Assembly (NCBI RefSeq): GCF_014384765.1
Contig: NZ_JACRSP010000002.1
Location: forward strand, 186,001-250,000
Length of the DNA stretch: 64,000 bases
Source of the DNA: Feifania hominis
GTDB taxonomy: Bacteria; Bacillota; Clostridia; Oscillospirales; Feifaniaceae
Direction: 5' to 3'
Shown piece after piece: positions 52,857 to 61,380 of the stretch. Positions within the stretch are counted from its first letter, which is position 1; the number at the start of each line of letters is the position of its first letter. A model generated the notes under the pieces. That model was not told the DNA's origin. It made no database searches and saw nothing but the letters and a program-made list of their open reading frames with translations. The position numbers and the translations under genes are program-made.

Positions 52857-53660
52857 TTACCCCATTGAACCGAGAAGTTCCCGAAGTGTCTTGAGCACTC
52901 CGTCGTTGACATTGGTGTCGACGACACGGCTTGCCGCCTGCTTGACCGCGCTGTGAGCATTGCCGACTGCACAGCTGTATTTTGCCTCGGCAAGAAGCTC
53001 CAGGTCATTGAGATTGTCCCCGAAAGCCATGGTCTCCTCCCGTGTGACACCCAGACGTTTTTGCAGACTTCGCAGCGCCGCGCCCTTGTTTGTCTCAAGA
53101 GACATACAGTCGACCCACTCGTGTCCCCCCTCGGTCACCTTGACGACCTTTGACCACTTCGGCGTAAAGGAGTCGGCACAGACTTTTCCCGCGCCGTCCG
53201 GGTGGTAGACAGAGAGCTTTACGATCGCATCGTCAATGGGCTTTGTCAGATCACCAACCGCCCTGACATTGTATCGGTAGCAGTCGCGCAGCCAGCGAAA
53301 CATGGGTGTGTCCTCACGCGCGGCGTAGGCCCAATCCTGCCCACAGAGCATAATGTCACAGCCCGGCAGCCGGCGCCCGTCGCGCACGAGGCCCGTAATT
53401 TCCTTCTGTGTGAGAGGGGTGGAAGAATAGACCTCGCTTGCGCTGCGCACAAACCCGCCATTGTCGGTGATATAGAGAATTTCATCACGCACCGGCTCAA
53501 AGAGCCGCTCGACACTCGCAAACTGCCGCCCGCTCGCAACGGCAAATACCACGCCCATGGACTTGAGTCTGCGGATGACATCATAAATTTCGGTGTTGAT
53601 CTGCGCTGTGCCGTCCGGCACAAGCGTACCGTCGACATCGCAGGCAATCAGTCGTATCAT
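52857..53660 (-). CDS. Cof-type HAD-superfamily phosphatase
   Basis: This 267-residue protein has motif I ACDVDGTLVPDG (nucleophile Asp8), motif II VVFAVASGRQ, a lysine in the NKGAALRSLQKRLGV segment and motif IV MAFGDNLNDLELL. The large C2B cap between residues about 85 and 190 is typical of Cof/YkrA proteins, which dephosphorylate sugar phosphates, FMN or pyridoxal phosphate. The substrate is not predictable. It is monocistronic. Confidence 0.93.
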   Translation of the reverse strand: MIRLIACDVDGTLVPDGTAQINTEIYDVIRRLKSMGVVFAVASGRQFASVERLFEPVRDEILYITDNGGFVRSASEVYSSTPLTQKEITGLVRDGRRLPGCDIMLCGQDWAYAAREDTPMFRWLRDCYRYNVRAVGDLTKPIDDAIVKLSVYHPDGAGKVCADSFTPKWSKVVKVTEGGHEWVDCMSLETNKGAALRSLQKRLGVTREETMAFGDNLNDLELLAEAKYSCAVGNAHSAVKQAASRVVDTNVNDGVLKTLRELLGSMG

Positions 53661-53851
53661 GACCCGTTCCCCTCTTCAAAAGTGCACTTCTCTGCAGCGG
53701 CAAACACACCGTGTTTCAGCAGAAACTCCGGCAAGCTGGCCGCCCCATAGTACACTTTGTCATTTGCAGATATTTATTATAGACCCGCCGCCGAATCCTG
53801 TCAAACGCAGACGGGGCGGACCAAATGGCCCGTCCCGTCTGAAAAAATCGT

Positions 53852-54454
53852 TTACAGGTGGTTCAAATACTCCAAAATCAGTTTTACCGCGCCGTCAATC
53901 CCGACCTCGCTGTCATCGATGGCAAGGTGGTAGTTGTTCACATCTCCCCACTTTTTACCGGTGTAATAGTTGTAGTAGGTAGCGCGTTTTTTCGAGGACT
54001 TGCTGACCGTGCTCTCCGCTTTTTCCCGCGGGAGATTGCGCTCCTGCATGATGCGCTCGACCCGCTTTTCAAAGGGACTGTGAATGAACACATTGACCAC
54101 ATTGCTGCGGTTTTCGAGCACATAGTCCGCACAGCGCCCCACAATGACGCAGGGGCCTTTCTCAGCCACTTTGCGAATGGTGTCAGACTGCACGAGAAAG
54201 ACCTTGTCGTTGAGCGGCATGCTATAGGTGCCGGCCGTACTCGACATCATGGAGAGGGAATAGAGAAAGCTGGTCGTCGGTTTTTCTTCCATGTTTTCAA
54301 AGAGTTCCTGCCCAAGGCCGCTCTCATTGACGGCAAGCAGGATCAGCTCGTTGTCGTAAAACGGAATCCCGAGCTCCTTCGCGAGTTTTTCGCCGACCAG
54401 GTGCCCGCCGCTTCCGAACTCACGGCTGATGGTGATGACGGTATTGCTGTTCAT
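53852..54454 (-). CDS. Cytidylate kinase-like family protein
   Basis: This 200-residue protein begins MNSNTVITISREFGSGGHLVGEKLAKELGIPFYDNELI, the P-loop variant of AAA_26/cytidylate-kinase-like proteins, followed by GPCVIVGRCADYVLE and FIHSPFEKRVERIMQERNL. Clostridia carry several such paralogues beside classical Cmk. They are nucleotide or small-molecule kinases of unknown substrate. AGAGAGGTGACACC precedes the ATG. Confidence 0.9.
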   Translation of the reverse strand: MNSNTVITISREFGSGGHLVGEKLAKELGIPFYDNELILLAVNESGLGQELFENMEEKPTTSFLYSLSMMSSTAGTYSMPLNDKVFLVQSDTIRKVAEKGPCVIVGRCADYVLENRSNVVNVFIHSPFEKRVERIMQERNLPREKAESTVSKSSKKRATYYNYYTGKKWGDVNNYHLAIDDSEVGIDGAVKLILEYLNHL

Positions 54455-54568
54455 GGTGTCACCTCTCTTATTCCAAATGGGACAGGATTCTGCCCTATCA
54501 ACAGTATGACTTTTTTTGTGAATGTTGTCAAGTTATGTGACAAAAACTCCACAAAAACTGGTTACAGT

Positions 54569-55186
54569 TCACAGTTTCGACTTAAAATAGGAGTTTGCGC
54601 AGTACAGAGCGCCCGCCGGGTTGTGCGCGAGGACACGGTCCTTGGTGACAAGCGTTGTGACCGGTGCATCGGCATAGCGGTAAAACAGAGAATCGTGGCC
54701 GACGCACAGGCCGATGACGATGTTGAACTGTGTCTTCTGCTCGTTGAGCAGCATGGCCTGGGCAATGGGATTGCACATGGGCTCAAACCGTCCGGGGCGG
54801 ACTTTCTCACTGTCCTGAAGCCCCGCGCGCTCCTTGGGGATGGAGCCTGATTTGCAGATGACCGAAACCACGGTAAAGCCGTGGCGGCGCAGAATGTCGC
54901 AGGCGATGCGCCCCTCTTCGGCAAGTCCGCTGCAAAACGCAACGCCCAGCTTCTCATAGCCCATGTTGCGGGCAAATTCGATGATCTCGCGTATGCGGGG
55001 CCACTGCCCATAGCCGGCCGATTCAATCTTTGACGACTCGACGTAGAAACGGTGGTTTTCCTCGGTCCCATACTGTTCAAACGCGGTCTCCATCAGCTCG
55101 CCGTTTCGGATGGGGCAGTTCTTCGGCAGCTTGTCACGCTCCCCCGTACGGCAGGCGTGAACGGTGCAGGATGCGCAGGTGTACAT
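54569..55186 (-). CDS. DUF1847 family cysteine-rich protein
   Basis: ATG 55186 lies behind GGAGGGAGATTGCG and gives 205 residues. The N-terminus is cysteine rich (YTCASCTVHACRTGE, PKNCPIRNG), followed by a CooT/nucleotide-fold-like body (LGVAFCSGLAEEGRIACDILRRHGFTVVSVICKSG) and CNPIAQAMLLNEQKTQFNIVIGLCVGHDSLFYRY. The cysteines suggest a metal or iron-sulfur centre. The DUF1847 role is unknown; homologues are frequent in strict anaerobes. Confidence 0.88.
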   Translation of the reverse strand: MYTCASCTVHACRTGERDKLPKNCPIRNGELMETAFEQYGTEENHRFYVESSKIESAGYGQWPRIREIIEFARNMGYEKLGVAFCSGLAEEGRIACDILRRHGFTVVSVICKSGSIPKERAGLQDSEKVRPGRFEPMCNPIAQAMLLNEQKTQFNIVIGLCVGHDSLFYRYADAPVTTLVTKDRVLAHNPAGALYCANSYFKSKL

Positions 55187-55472
55187 CGCAATCTCCCTCC
55201 ATAATCCAATCAATCAAGGTATTCGGGTATTTTATCGGGCTTTTCATCACAAACTGACGCGGCAGTTTCACAGGGCCGCTGCTCACCATTAATTTTATGA
55301 CGTTTTTCCATTTTGTCAAATAAAAATACTATTTCTCCCAAAATCGCCTAAAAGATCTATCTATATTCACCAAAAGACAAAATGAAACATTGACTTTTAC
55401 ATTGTGGAGTAGTAGAGTTAATAAAACGATTGGGCAAAAATAACAGCAGTAAATAAAAAGGGGGAACTTGTT

Positions 55473-56639
55473 TTGACAATTGAATTTACACCATTCGGCG
55501 CTCTTGCCGTTATGCTTCTGGTCATGGTGATCGGTGAAGTGATCACCAAGGCCACCAAGGGCTGGTTTCCGAGCGCTCTCGTTATTACCCTGTTGCTTTG
55601 CGCAGGCTTTTGGACCATTTTGCCCGCTGATCTGGTTGCCCGTGCCGGTGTCTCGGCGACACTTTTCCAAATTATTTCCGGTCTGCTTGTCGCCAATCTT
55701 GGCACATTGATTGGTCGCCGGGAGATGGCCGCACAGTGGAGAACTGTTTTGATTGCACTGATGGGCCTTGCATCCATCATCGTCATCTGTCTCACGGCGG
55801 GTGCTGCGCTATTTGGCTGGAGCAACGCTGTTGCAGCTGCCCCGCCGATCTGCGGCGCCGCAATTGCCACCGCAATGGTCCGCGCGGCGGCGGAGGCCGC
55901 CGGCAATACGCAGGCAGCGCTGATCGCTGTTGTCTGTATGGCGGTCCAGTGCCTGGTGGGATATCCCCTCGGCGCATTCTGCCTGAACAAAGAGACCAGA
56001 CGTCTCTCAGCGCTGTATAAAAGAGGTGAGCTGAAAGCTCCTGCAAGCGCAGGTGCCGACGGCGCCGCTCAGGGCAAGAAAAAGATGACCAGCACAAATC
56101 TCACTCTGCTCAAGCTTGCGGTCATTGTCCTGATTTCCTACTATCTCCAGGTTCTCACCAAAGGCTATATCTCCATGTATGTCTGGTGCCTCATTCTCGG
56201 CTTTGCCGCACATGAGACCAAAGTGATCGAGACGGATGCTCTGACAAAGGCAAACTCCTATGGGCTTGCCATGACGCTGCTGATGCTGTATCTGTTCGGC
56301 GGCCTCTCTGCTTCGACTCCCGAGACCATCTTCCCGGTGTTTGGCATCGCCATCAGCCTGGTCCTGATGAGCGCCGCCGCCATGGCCGTGATGGCTCTGA
56401 TCGCCAGCAAAGTGTTCAAGCAGAGCTTCTACATGTCCTATGTCATTGTGCTCAACGCGTTCTTCGGGTTCCCGATTAACGTCATGCTCACCAACGAAGC
56501 GCTGGACAACAACATCAGTGATCCCACGGAGCGTGCTGTAGTGAGTTCTCAGATTATGCCGAAGATGCTGATCGCCGGCTTTACGAGTGTTACCATTGTG
56601 TCCGTTTTCATTGCGGGCATTCTGATCAAATTCCTTTAA
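55473..56639 (+). CDS. Polytopic membrane protein, probable transporter
   Basis: TTG 55473 with GGGGGAAC 8 bases upstream gives 388 residues with about ten hydrophobic segments and a hydrophilic central loop (AGADGAAQGKKKMT). Halves look loosely repeated (FQIISGLLVANLGTLIGRREM; GLAMTLLMLYLFGGLSASTPE). I do not recognise the family confidently (a DUF3100-like or GltS-like carrier is possible). The M20 amidohydrolase gene follows 30 bp later, so the likely job is uptake of an N-acyl amino acid, peptide or amide that the enzyme cleaves. Confidence 0.75.
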   Translation: MTIEFTPFGALAVMLLVMVIGEVITKATKGWFPSALVITLLLCAGFWTILPADLVARAGVSATLFQIISGLLVANLGTLIGRREMAAQWRTVLIALMGLASIIVICLTAGAALFGWSNAVAAAPPICGAAIATAMVRAAAEAAGNTQAALIAVVCMAVQCLVGYPLGAFCLNKETRRLSALYKRGELKAPASAGADGAAQGKKKMTSTNLTLLKLAVIVLISYYLQVLTKGYISMYVWCLILGFAAHETKVIETDALTKANSYGLAMTLLMLYLFGGLSASTPETIFPVFGIAISLVLMSAAAMAVMALIASKVFKQSFYMSYVIVLNAFFGFPINVMLTNEALDNNISDPTERAVVSSQIMPKMLIAGFTSVTIVSVFIAGILIKFL

Positions 56640-56669
56640 ATTCTAATGTAAAAGCAAAGGAGAACCTCT

Positions 56670-57821
56670 ATGGATATCAAAAGTTTAGCGCGCGAAGTGG
56701 AGGACAAGGTCATTGCGTTTCGCCGTGATCTCCACATGCACCCCGAGGCAAGCTTTCAGGAGTTTCGCACAACAGACCAGATCGCAAAGGCCCTTGATGA
56801 AATGGGAATTCCGTACCGGCGCTTTGAACCCACCGGCCTGATCGGCGAAATCAAGGGCGGAAAGCCCGGCAAAACTGTTGCGCTGCGCGCCGACATTGAC
56901 GCGCTGAGCATCACGGAAAAGACGGGGCTTGACTTTGCCTCTCAAAACGAGGGACTCATGCATGCATGCGGCCATGATACACACGCCGCCATGCTGATGG
57001 GTGCAGCAATGGTGCTCAACCGCGTGAAAGACGAGTTGTGCGGCACGGTCAAACTGCTGTTCCAGCCGGCCGAAGAGGTTGCCGGCGGAGCCAAAAAGGT
57101 AATTGAGCAGGGCGCGCTCGACGGTGTCGACTACATTTTCGGCATTCACATTGCGGCAAAGATGCCCGTCGGTGTGGTCGGTATGCGCCACGGCGCCTCT
57201 GCTGCCTCCGCTGATGTCTTCCGCATCAAAGTTGTCGGAAAAGCCTCCCACGGGGCAATGCCGCAGATGGGCTGCGACGCCACTGTCGCAGCGGCCGCCA
57301 TCGTGATGAATTTGCAGACCATCGTCAGCCGTGAGGTCGACCCCGAAAAGCCGCTGGTTGTCACCGTCGGCAAGCTGGAGTCCGGCAGCCGCTTCAACAT
57401 TGTCTCGGGCGAAGCCAATATGGAGGGAACCATTCGCAGCTACGACTACGACCTCCATCACAGTCTGCCTGACATCGTCAAACGGATTGCGGAAAATACA
57501 GCTGAGACGTTCCGCTGCAAGGCCGAGGTCGAATATGAGATGATGACAGAGGTACTGGTCAACGATGCCGAGTCCGTGGAACTTGCGCGCGGCGCGGCGG
57601 CGAAGATCATCGACAACCCTGCAATGCTCATCGAGGTTCCCGCCACGATGGGCGGGGAGGATTTTGCCGAGTACACACCTCTGTGCAAGGCCTCTTTTGC
57701 CATGGTCGGTGCCGGAGGGGAGTATCCGCAGCACAGCGACCGCGTCGTATTTGACGAGAACAGCTTCCGCACCGGCGTCGCACTCTATGCTCAGGTTGCG
57801 GCGGATTATCTCAACGGCTGA
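56670..57821 (+). CDS. M20 family amidohydrolase (peptidase M20D)
   Basis: This 383-residue protein has the metal-site motifs VIAFRRDLHMHPE, MHACGHDTHAAMLMG and FQPAEEVAGGAKK. The dimerisation domain GKASHGAMPQMGCDA and the terminal MGGEDFAEY and PQHSDRVVFDENSF segments match the M20D class (hippurate hydrolase, IAA-amino acid hydrolase, AbgA/B-like). It removes an acyl group from an amino acid or similar amide in the cytoplasm. It is co-transcribed with the upstream carrier. AAAGGAGAACCTCT precedes the ATG. Confidence 0.93.
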   Translation: MDIKSLAREVEDKVIAFRRDLHMHPEASFQEFRTTDQIAKALDEMGIPYRRFEPTGLIGEIKGGKPGKTVALRADIDALSITEKTGLDFASQNEGLMHACGHDTHAAMLMGAAMVLNRVKDELCGTVKLLFQPAEEVAGGAKKVIEQGALDGVDYIFGIHIAAKMPVGVVGMRHGASAASADVFRIKVVGKASHGAMPQMGCDATVAAAAIVMNLQTIVSREVDPEKPLVVTVGKLESGSRFNIVSGEANMEGTIRSYDYDLHHSLPDIVKRIAENTAETFRCKAEVEYEMMTEVLVNDAESVELARGAAAKIIDNPAMLIEVPATMGGEDFAEYTPLCKASFAMVGAGGEYPQHSDRVVFDENSFRTGVALYAQVAADYLNG

Positions 57822-57896
57822 ACAGATACATTTCGGTACAGGAAACACGGGTAAAAGGCATCCTCCCACGCATCCATGGCCGCACAATTGACACAG

Positions 57897-57929
57897 AAAA
57901 GCGGGGCAGCAATGAGCTGCCCCGCTTTT
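57897..57929. terminator. Bidirectional terminator between the M20 and AlaX genes
   Basis: AAAAGCGGGGCAGC and its complement form a 14-bp stem with a 5-nt loop, and T-runs lie on both strands (TTTTTTAT on plus). Confidence 0.88.
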
Positions 57930-57988
57930 TTATAAGTAATTCCAAATTCTATAAAACACCGCTTCTGTCGGCATGTGGTTCGCCCCGG

Positions 57989-59155
57989 TCAGCCGGCCGA
58001 TTCGCAGCTCTTTTCCTTCCGCTTGAAATGCTCTTTGATTGCTTCGTCCGGCGCGGCAAAAGAGCCCTGGGCGAGCTGCGCATTTCCGCCGCCGCGCCCC
58101 ATCAGAGCGGCGTTTGCCTCCTTGACAATGGGGCGCACATCACACGATGCGCTCGCCACGGCGTAGCAGCGCGCCCCCTCGCTGCCGCCGAGAACAACGG
58201 CGAGCCCGCAGCGGGCCATGAGCGCCTCGCCGAAGAGGCGGCAGCCGGCAGGACTGAGCCCCTCCTCGATGACGCAGACCGTGTCGCGCCCCGCGTAGGC
58301 CTCGGCGCGCCGGGCAAAGAGTTCGCGTTCCAGCGCTGCGCAGCGCGCTTTCCACTCGTCGCGCTCGGCGAGCACGCGCGCAGCTGCCGGGACAATTTCA
58401 TGGACCCTTGCCGAATAGAGAGCCGAGAGCTCCCGCGCCTGGGCATTTCGCTCCCGGTAGTCCGCAAGAGCCCGCTCCCCACAGAGCATTGACACCCGCG
58501 TGCCGCCCTTGTAGCGCTGGGAACCCGTCAGCTTGACAAGGCCGATCTCCCCCGTTCTCGCGACGTGAAGCCCGCAGCAGGCGCACAGGTCGTACTCCGG
58601 CACCTCCACAAGGCGCACCTCCCCGTCGAGCTCCTTCTTGCTACGGTAGGAAAGCGCACCGAGCGCCTCTCTTCCGGGATAAAAGCAGCGAAGAGCCCGG
58701 TTCTCCCAGATGCCGCGGTTGACGGTGTCCTCCACCTCGTCGAGTTGGGATTGCTCCAGCGGACCCGAAAAATCCATGGTGACGCAGTCGCCTCCCATGT
58801 GAAAGCCGACGTTGTCAAAGCCGAACAGCCTGTGTACAGTTCCCGAGACCATGTGTTCAGCCGAGTGGTGCTGCATCAGAGAAAAGCGGCGCGGCCAGTC
58901 GACAAGGCCCTCGACAAGTTCCCCCTCGCGCAGCGGCCCGTCGAGCGTGTGCACCACATCGTCGCCGCGCTCGTGCACGTCGAGCACACGCCTGCCGCCG
59001 AGCGTTCCGTGGTCGGCCGGCTGGCCGCCTCCCTCCGGGTAGAAGAGCGTGCGCTCGAGCACCGCCAGCCAGGCATCTCCCTGCCGGACGCACGAGATCA
59101 CTCTCGCCTCAAAGCGCGTCTCGTAGGGGGTGGTATAATACAGTTTTTCCGTCAT
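57989..59155 (-). CDS. AlaX-type alanyl-tRNA editing hydrolase with DHHA1 domain
   Basis: ATG 59155 (GGGAGGAGATCTC upstream) gives 388 residues. The N-terminal region LERTLFYPEGGGQPADHGTL matches AlaRS editing domains. Zinc/active-site residues occur in LMQHHSAEHMVSG (HxxxH) and CACCGLHVARTGEIG (CxxxH). The C-terminal part, after a coiled-coil (ERDEWKARCAALERELFARRAE), is a DHHA1 domain ending with GRGGGNAQLAQGSF. The layout is AlaX-L/alanyl-tRNA synthetase without the catalytic core. It clears Ser or Gly from tRNA-Ala. Confidence 0.93.
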   Translation of the reverse strand: MTEKLYYTTPYETRFEARVISCVRQGDAWLAVLERTLFYPEGGGQPADHGTLGGRRVLDVHERGDDVVHTLDGPLREGELVEGLVDWPRRFSLMQHHSAEHMVSGTVHRLFGFDNVGFHMGGDCVTMDFSGPLEQSQLDEVEDTVNRGIWENRALRCFYPGREALGALSYRSKKELDGEVRLVEVPEYDLCACCGLHVARTGEIGLVKLTGSQRYKGGTRVSMLCGERALADYRERNAQARELSALYSARVHEIVPAAARVLAERDEWKARCAALERELFARRAEAYAGRDTVCVIEEGLSPAGCRLFGEALMARCGLAVVLGGSEGARCYAVASASCDVRPIVKEANAALMGRGGGNAQLAQGSFAAPDEAIKEHFKRKEKSCESAG

Positions 59156-59214
59156 GAGATCTCCTCCCAGCTCACACTTTACCACACAGAGCCGTTGCAA
59201 GGCAAACCAATTGT

Positions 59215-59450
59215 GGTATAATAGCCACAAAGTGGCTATTATATGGAATTCAGGCCGTTTTTCTCGCCCCTTGCGGGGCAACCGAAAAACATGGCCGTAT
59301 TATAATACCATGATCGCTTCGCGCTCCATGGTATAATAGCCACAAAGTGGCTATTATATGGAATTCAGGCCATTTTTCTCGCCCCTTGCGGGGCAACTGA
59401 AAAACATGGTCATATTATATACCATGTTCGCTTCGCGCTCATGGTATACC
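59215..59450. repeat. Two tandem ~115-bp palindrome-rich units
   Basis: Two copies start at GGTATAATAG (59215 and 59330), with a third partial GGTATACC at 59443. Each has a nested palindrome ATAATAGCCAC-AAA-GTGGCTATTAT, then a GGAATTCAGGCC segment with a GCCCCTTGCGGGGC hairpin, and ends near ATACCATG with CGCTTCGCGCTC. The units look like short mobile-like inverted repeats duplicated head to tail. They lie in a 377-bp gap between the divergent AlaX and tcdA genes, and GGTATAATAG can also provide -10 promoter elements. Confidence 0.88.
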
Positions 59451-59532
59451 ACTGTAAGAAAACCTGCTTTCCCGCTTTACCGGCGACAAAGCAGATCAGA
59501 GCCGCACACGGCGGCAACTGTGAGGTGATCGG

Positions 59533-60231
59533 ATGTTCTCCCGTACGGAACTGGTTCTCGGCCGCGAAGCGCTCGAGCGGCTCAGCCAAAGCCATGTCGC
59601 GGTGTTCGGCGTGGGCGGCGTCGGCGGCTATGTCGCCGAGGGGCTCGCGCGCGCGGGCGTCGGTGAGCTGACGCTCGTGGATTACGATACCGTCGCCGAG
59701 AGCAACCGAAACCGTCAGCTCGCCGCTCTTGGCAGCACTGTCGGCCGTTACAAGGCCGAGGTGCTCGGCGAGCGCATTCTCGACATCAACCCCGGTGCAA
59801 AGGTTCATACGGTTTTGCAGTTCGTGGGGCCTGAAAATGTCGCGTCCCTGCTCCCCGCCGCGCTCGACTACGCGGTGGATGCCATCGACACCGTCAGTTC
59901 AAAGCTGCTGCTCATCGAGACCGCCGCGGCGCGCGGCATCCCGATTCTCTCGAGCATGGGCACCGGCAACAAGCTCGACCCGACAAAATTTCGCATCACA
60001 ACCATTGATAAGACATCCGTCTGCCCGCTTGCGCGGGTCATGCGCCGCGAGCTTGTGCGGCGGGGGCTCGGCAAGACGAAAGTCCTCTTCTCCACGGAGC
60101 AGCCGACCGGGCGCACTGTGCAGCAGGACGGCACGCGCAAGGCAACTCCCGGTTCGGTCTCCTGGGTGCCCTCCTGCGCGGGCCTGATGATCGCAGGCGC
60201 AGTCGTCATGGAGCTTATCAATAAAGCGTAA
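59533..60231 (+). CDS. tcdA: tRNA threonylcarbamoyladenosine dehydratase
   Basis: This 232-residue E1/ThiF-fold enzyme has the ATP-binding motif VFGVGGVGGYVAEGLARAGVG, LVDYDTVAESNRNRQLAAL, the conserved DYAVDAIDTVSSKLLLI and SSMGTGNKLDPTKF. The cysteine in KTSVCPLARVMR is followed by SWVPSCAGLMIAG. It dehydrates t6A37 in tRNA to its cyclic form (ct6A). TGTGAGGTGATCGG precedes the ATG. It is a single gene between the tandem repeats and a terminator. Confidence 0.95.
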   Translation: MFSRTELVLGREALERLSQSHVAVFGVGGVGGYVAEGLARAGVGELTLVDYDTVAESNRNRQLAALGSTVGRYKAEVLGERILDINPGAKVHTVLQFVGPENVASLLPAALDYAVDAIDTVSSKLLLIETAAARGIPILSSMGTGNKLDPTKFRITTIDKTSVCPLARVMRRELVRRGLGKTKVLFSTEQPTGRTVQQDGTRKATPGSVSWVPSCAGLMIAGAVVMELINKA

Positions 60232-60240
60232 CAGACAGGA

Positions 60241-60278
60241 AAGGAGTCCCGGAACATTGTTCCGGGACTCCTTTTTGC
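60241..60278. terminator. Bidirectional terminator after tcdA and the ABC permease gene
   Basis: AAGGAGTCCCGGAAC and its complement form a perfect 15-bp stem with a 3-nt loop, followed by TTTTTG. Confidence 0.9.
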
Positions 60279-60279
60279 G

Positions 60280-61275
60280 TTACACTCTGTTTCTCAGCTT
60301 TGCCAGCACTTTCTCACTGGAGTAGTCCATGAGAACGGCGAGAAGAATGATAACGCCCTTGAAGAGCAGCTGCCAGTTGGTGTCGACGCTCATCAGATTG
60401 AGAATGTTGTTGATAAGACCGATGATGATGCAGCCGAAAATGGTTCCCTCAGGCTTACCGAAGCCGCCGCCGATCGGCGTGCCCCCGATGACGACTGCCG
60501 CGATGGCGTCCATTTCCATGCCCTGGCCCGCCGCCGGCTGTGCCGAGAGCGCGCGGGATGTCACAATCAGCGATGCAATGGCCACACAGGCGCCCATGAT
60601 CGCGTACACCCCGATGCGCAGCGCCGACAGATTGAGTCCCGAGACTCTTGCGGCGTCCGGATTTCCGCCCACTGCGAGAATGCGGCGGCCAAAGGCCGTC
60701 TTGTAGAAGACAATTCCGACTGCCAGCGACACCGCCAGCATGATGTAGACCGGGATCGGCACCGGGCCGATGTATCCCTGGCCGACCTTTTCAAAGCCGC
60801 CGGTGAGCCCTGAGATCGCCGAGGTGTTGCTCACCACATAGTTGATACCCTTGAAAATCTGGCCAGTCGCCAGCGTGACGACAAAGGCGGGCAGCTTGAA
60901 CCATGAGATGATCGAGCCGTTGATTGCGCCGCAGATCACCCCGACCACTACACAGATTACAATCATCGCCGGAAAGGGAACATGCAGCTGTGTGTCGAGC
61001 TTCGCCATGATGATGCCGATCATGCCCAGCATCAGACCGACCGACAAATCGAGGTTTCCCGACGCCAACACCAGCGTGAATCCCGCTCCCAGCACCACCG
61101 ACGCGGAAATCTGGCGCAGAATGTTGAAGATGTTGCGGGTGGTGAAAAAATTCGGTGAGAGAATGCTTGCAATGACAACCAGGACAACGGCGATCAAAAG
61201 CGCCTTGTTGTTCATGGCAAATTCAAGCAGGCCAACGCCCGTTTTCCTGCGTGAAAGCGTGGATGTCTCCATCAT
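60280..61275 (-). CDS. Sugar-type ABC transporter permease (RbsC-like)
   Basis: This 331-residue, ten-segment membrane protein is of the BPD_transp_2 family. It shows VVLGAGFTLVLASGNLDLSVGLMLGM, where DLSVG is the family hallmark, and RRILAVGGNPDAARVSGL. The C-terminal stretch is AAVVIGGTPIGGGFGKPEGTIFGC. It pairs with the downstream-coded ATPase/binding protein set transcribed from the right. The importer is of the ribose/galactose/autoinducer type. The gene follows the ATPase gene by about 105 bp. Confidence 0.95.
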   Translation of the reverse strand: MMETSTLSRRKTGVGLLEFAMNNKALLIAVVLVVIASILSPNFFTTRNIFNILRQISASVVLGAGFTLVLASGNLDLSVGLMLGMIGIIMAKLDTQLHVPFPAMIVICVVVGVICGAINGSIISWFKLPAFVVTLATGQIFKGINYVVSNTSAISGLTGGFEKVGQGYIGPVPIPVYIMLAVSLAVGIVFYKTAFGRRILAVGGNPDAARVSGLNLSALRIGVYAIMGACVAIASLIVTSRALSAQPAAGQGMEMDAIAAVVIGGTPIGGGFGKPEGTIFGCIIIGLINNILNLMSVDTNWQLLFKGVIILLAVLMDYSSEKVLAKLRNRV

Positions 61276-61380
61276 TTTCGCCCCTTTATTCTAAATTGCT
61301 TATTCGCTTGCACGTCTGCCTTCAGGGTCGTTTTGGTCCCCGGCAGGTCTGCACATACAACCATCCGTCCTGTTTCACAT

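Noticed and set aside
53808..53842. Terminator for the cytidylate-kinase-like gene
   Set aside because: The arms are imperfect and the T-run lies before, not after, the stem on the minus strand.
59215..59450. CRISPR array or insertion sequence
   Set aside because: Units are contiguous with no spacers and no transposase frame; treated as a short palindromic repeat.
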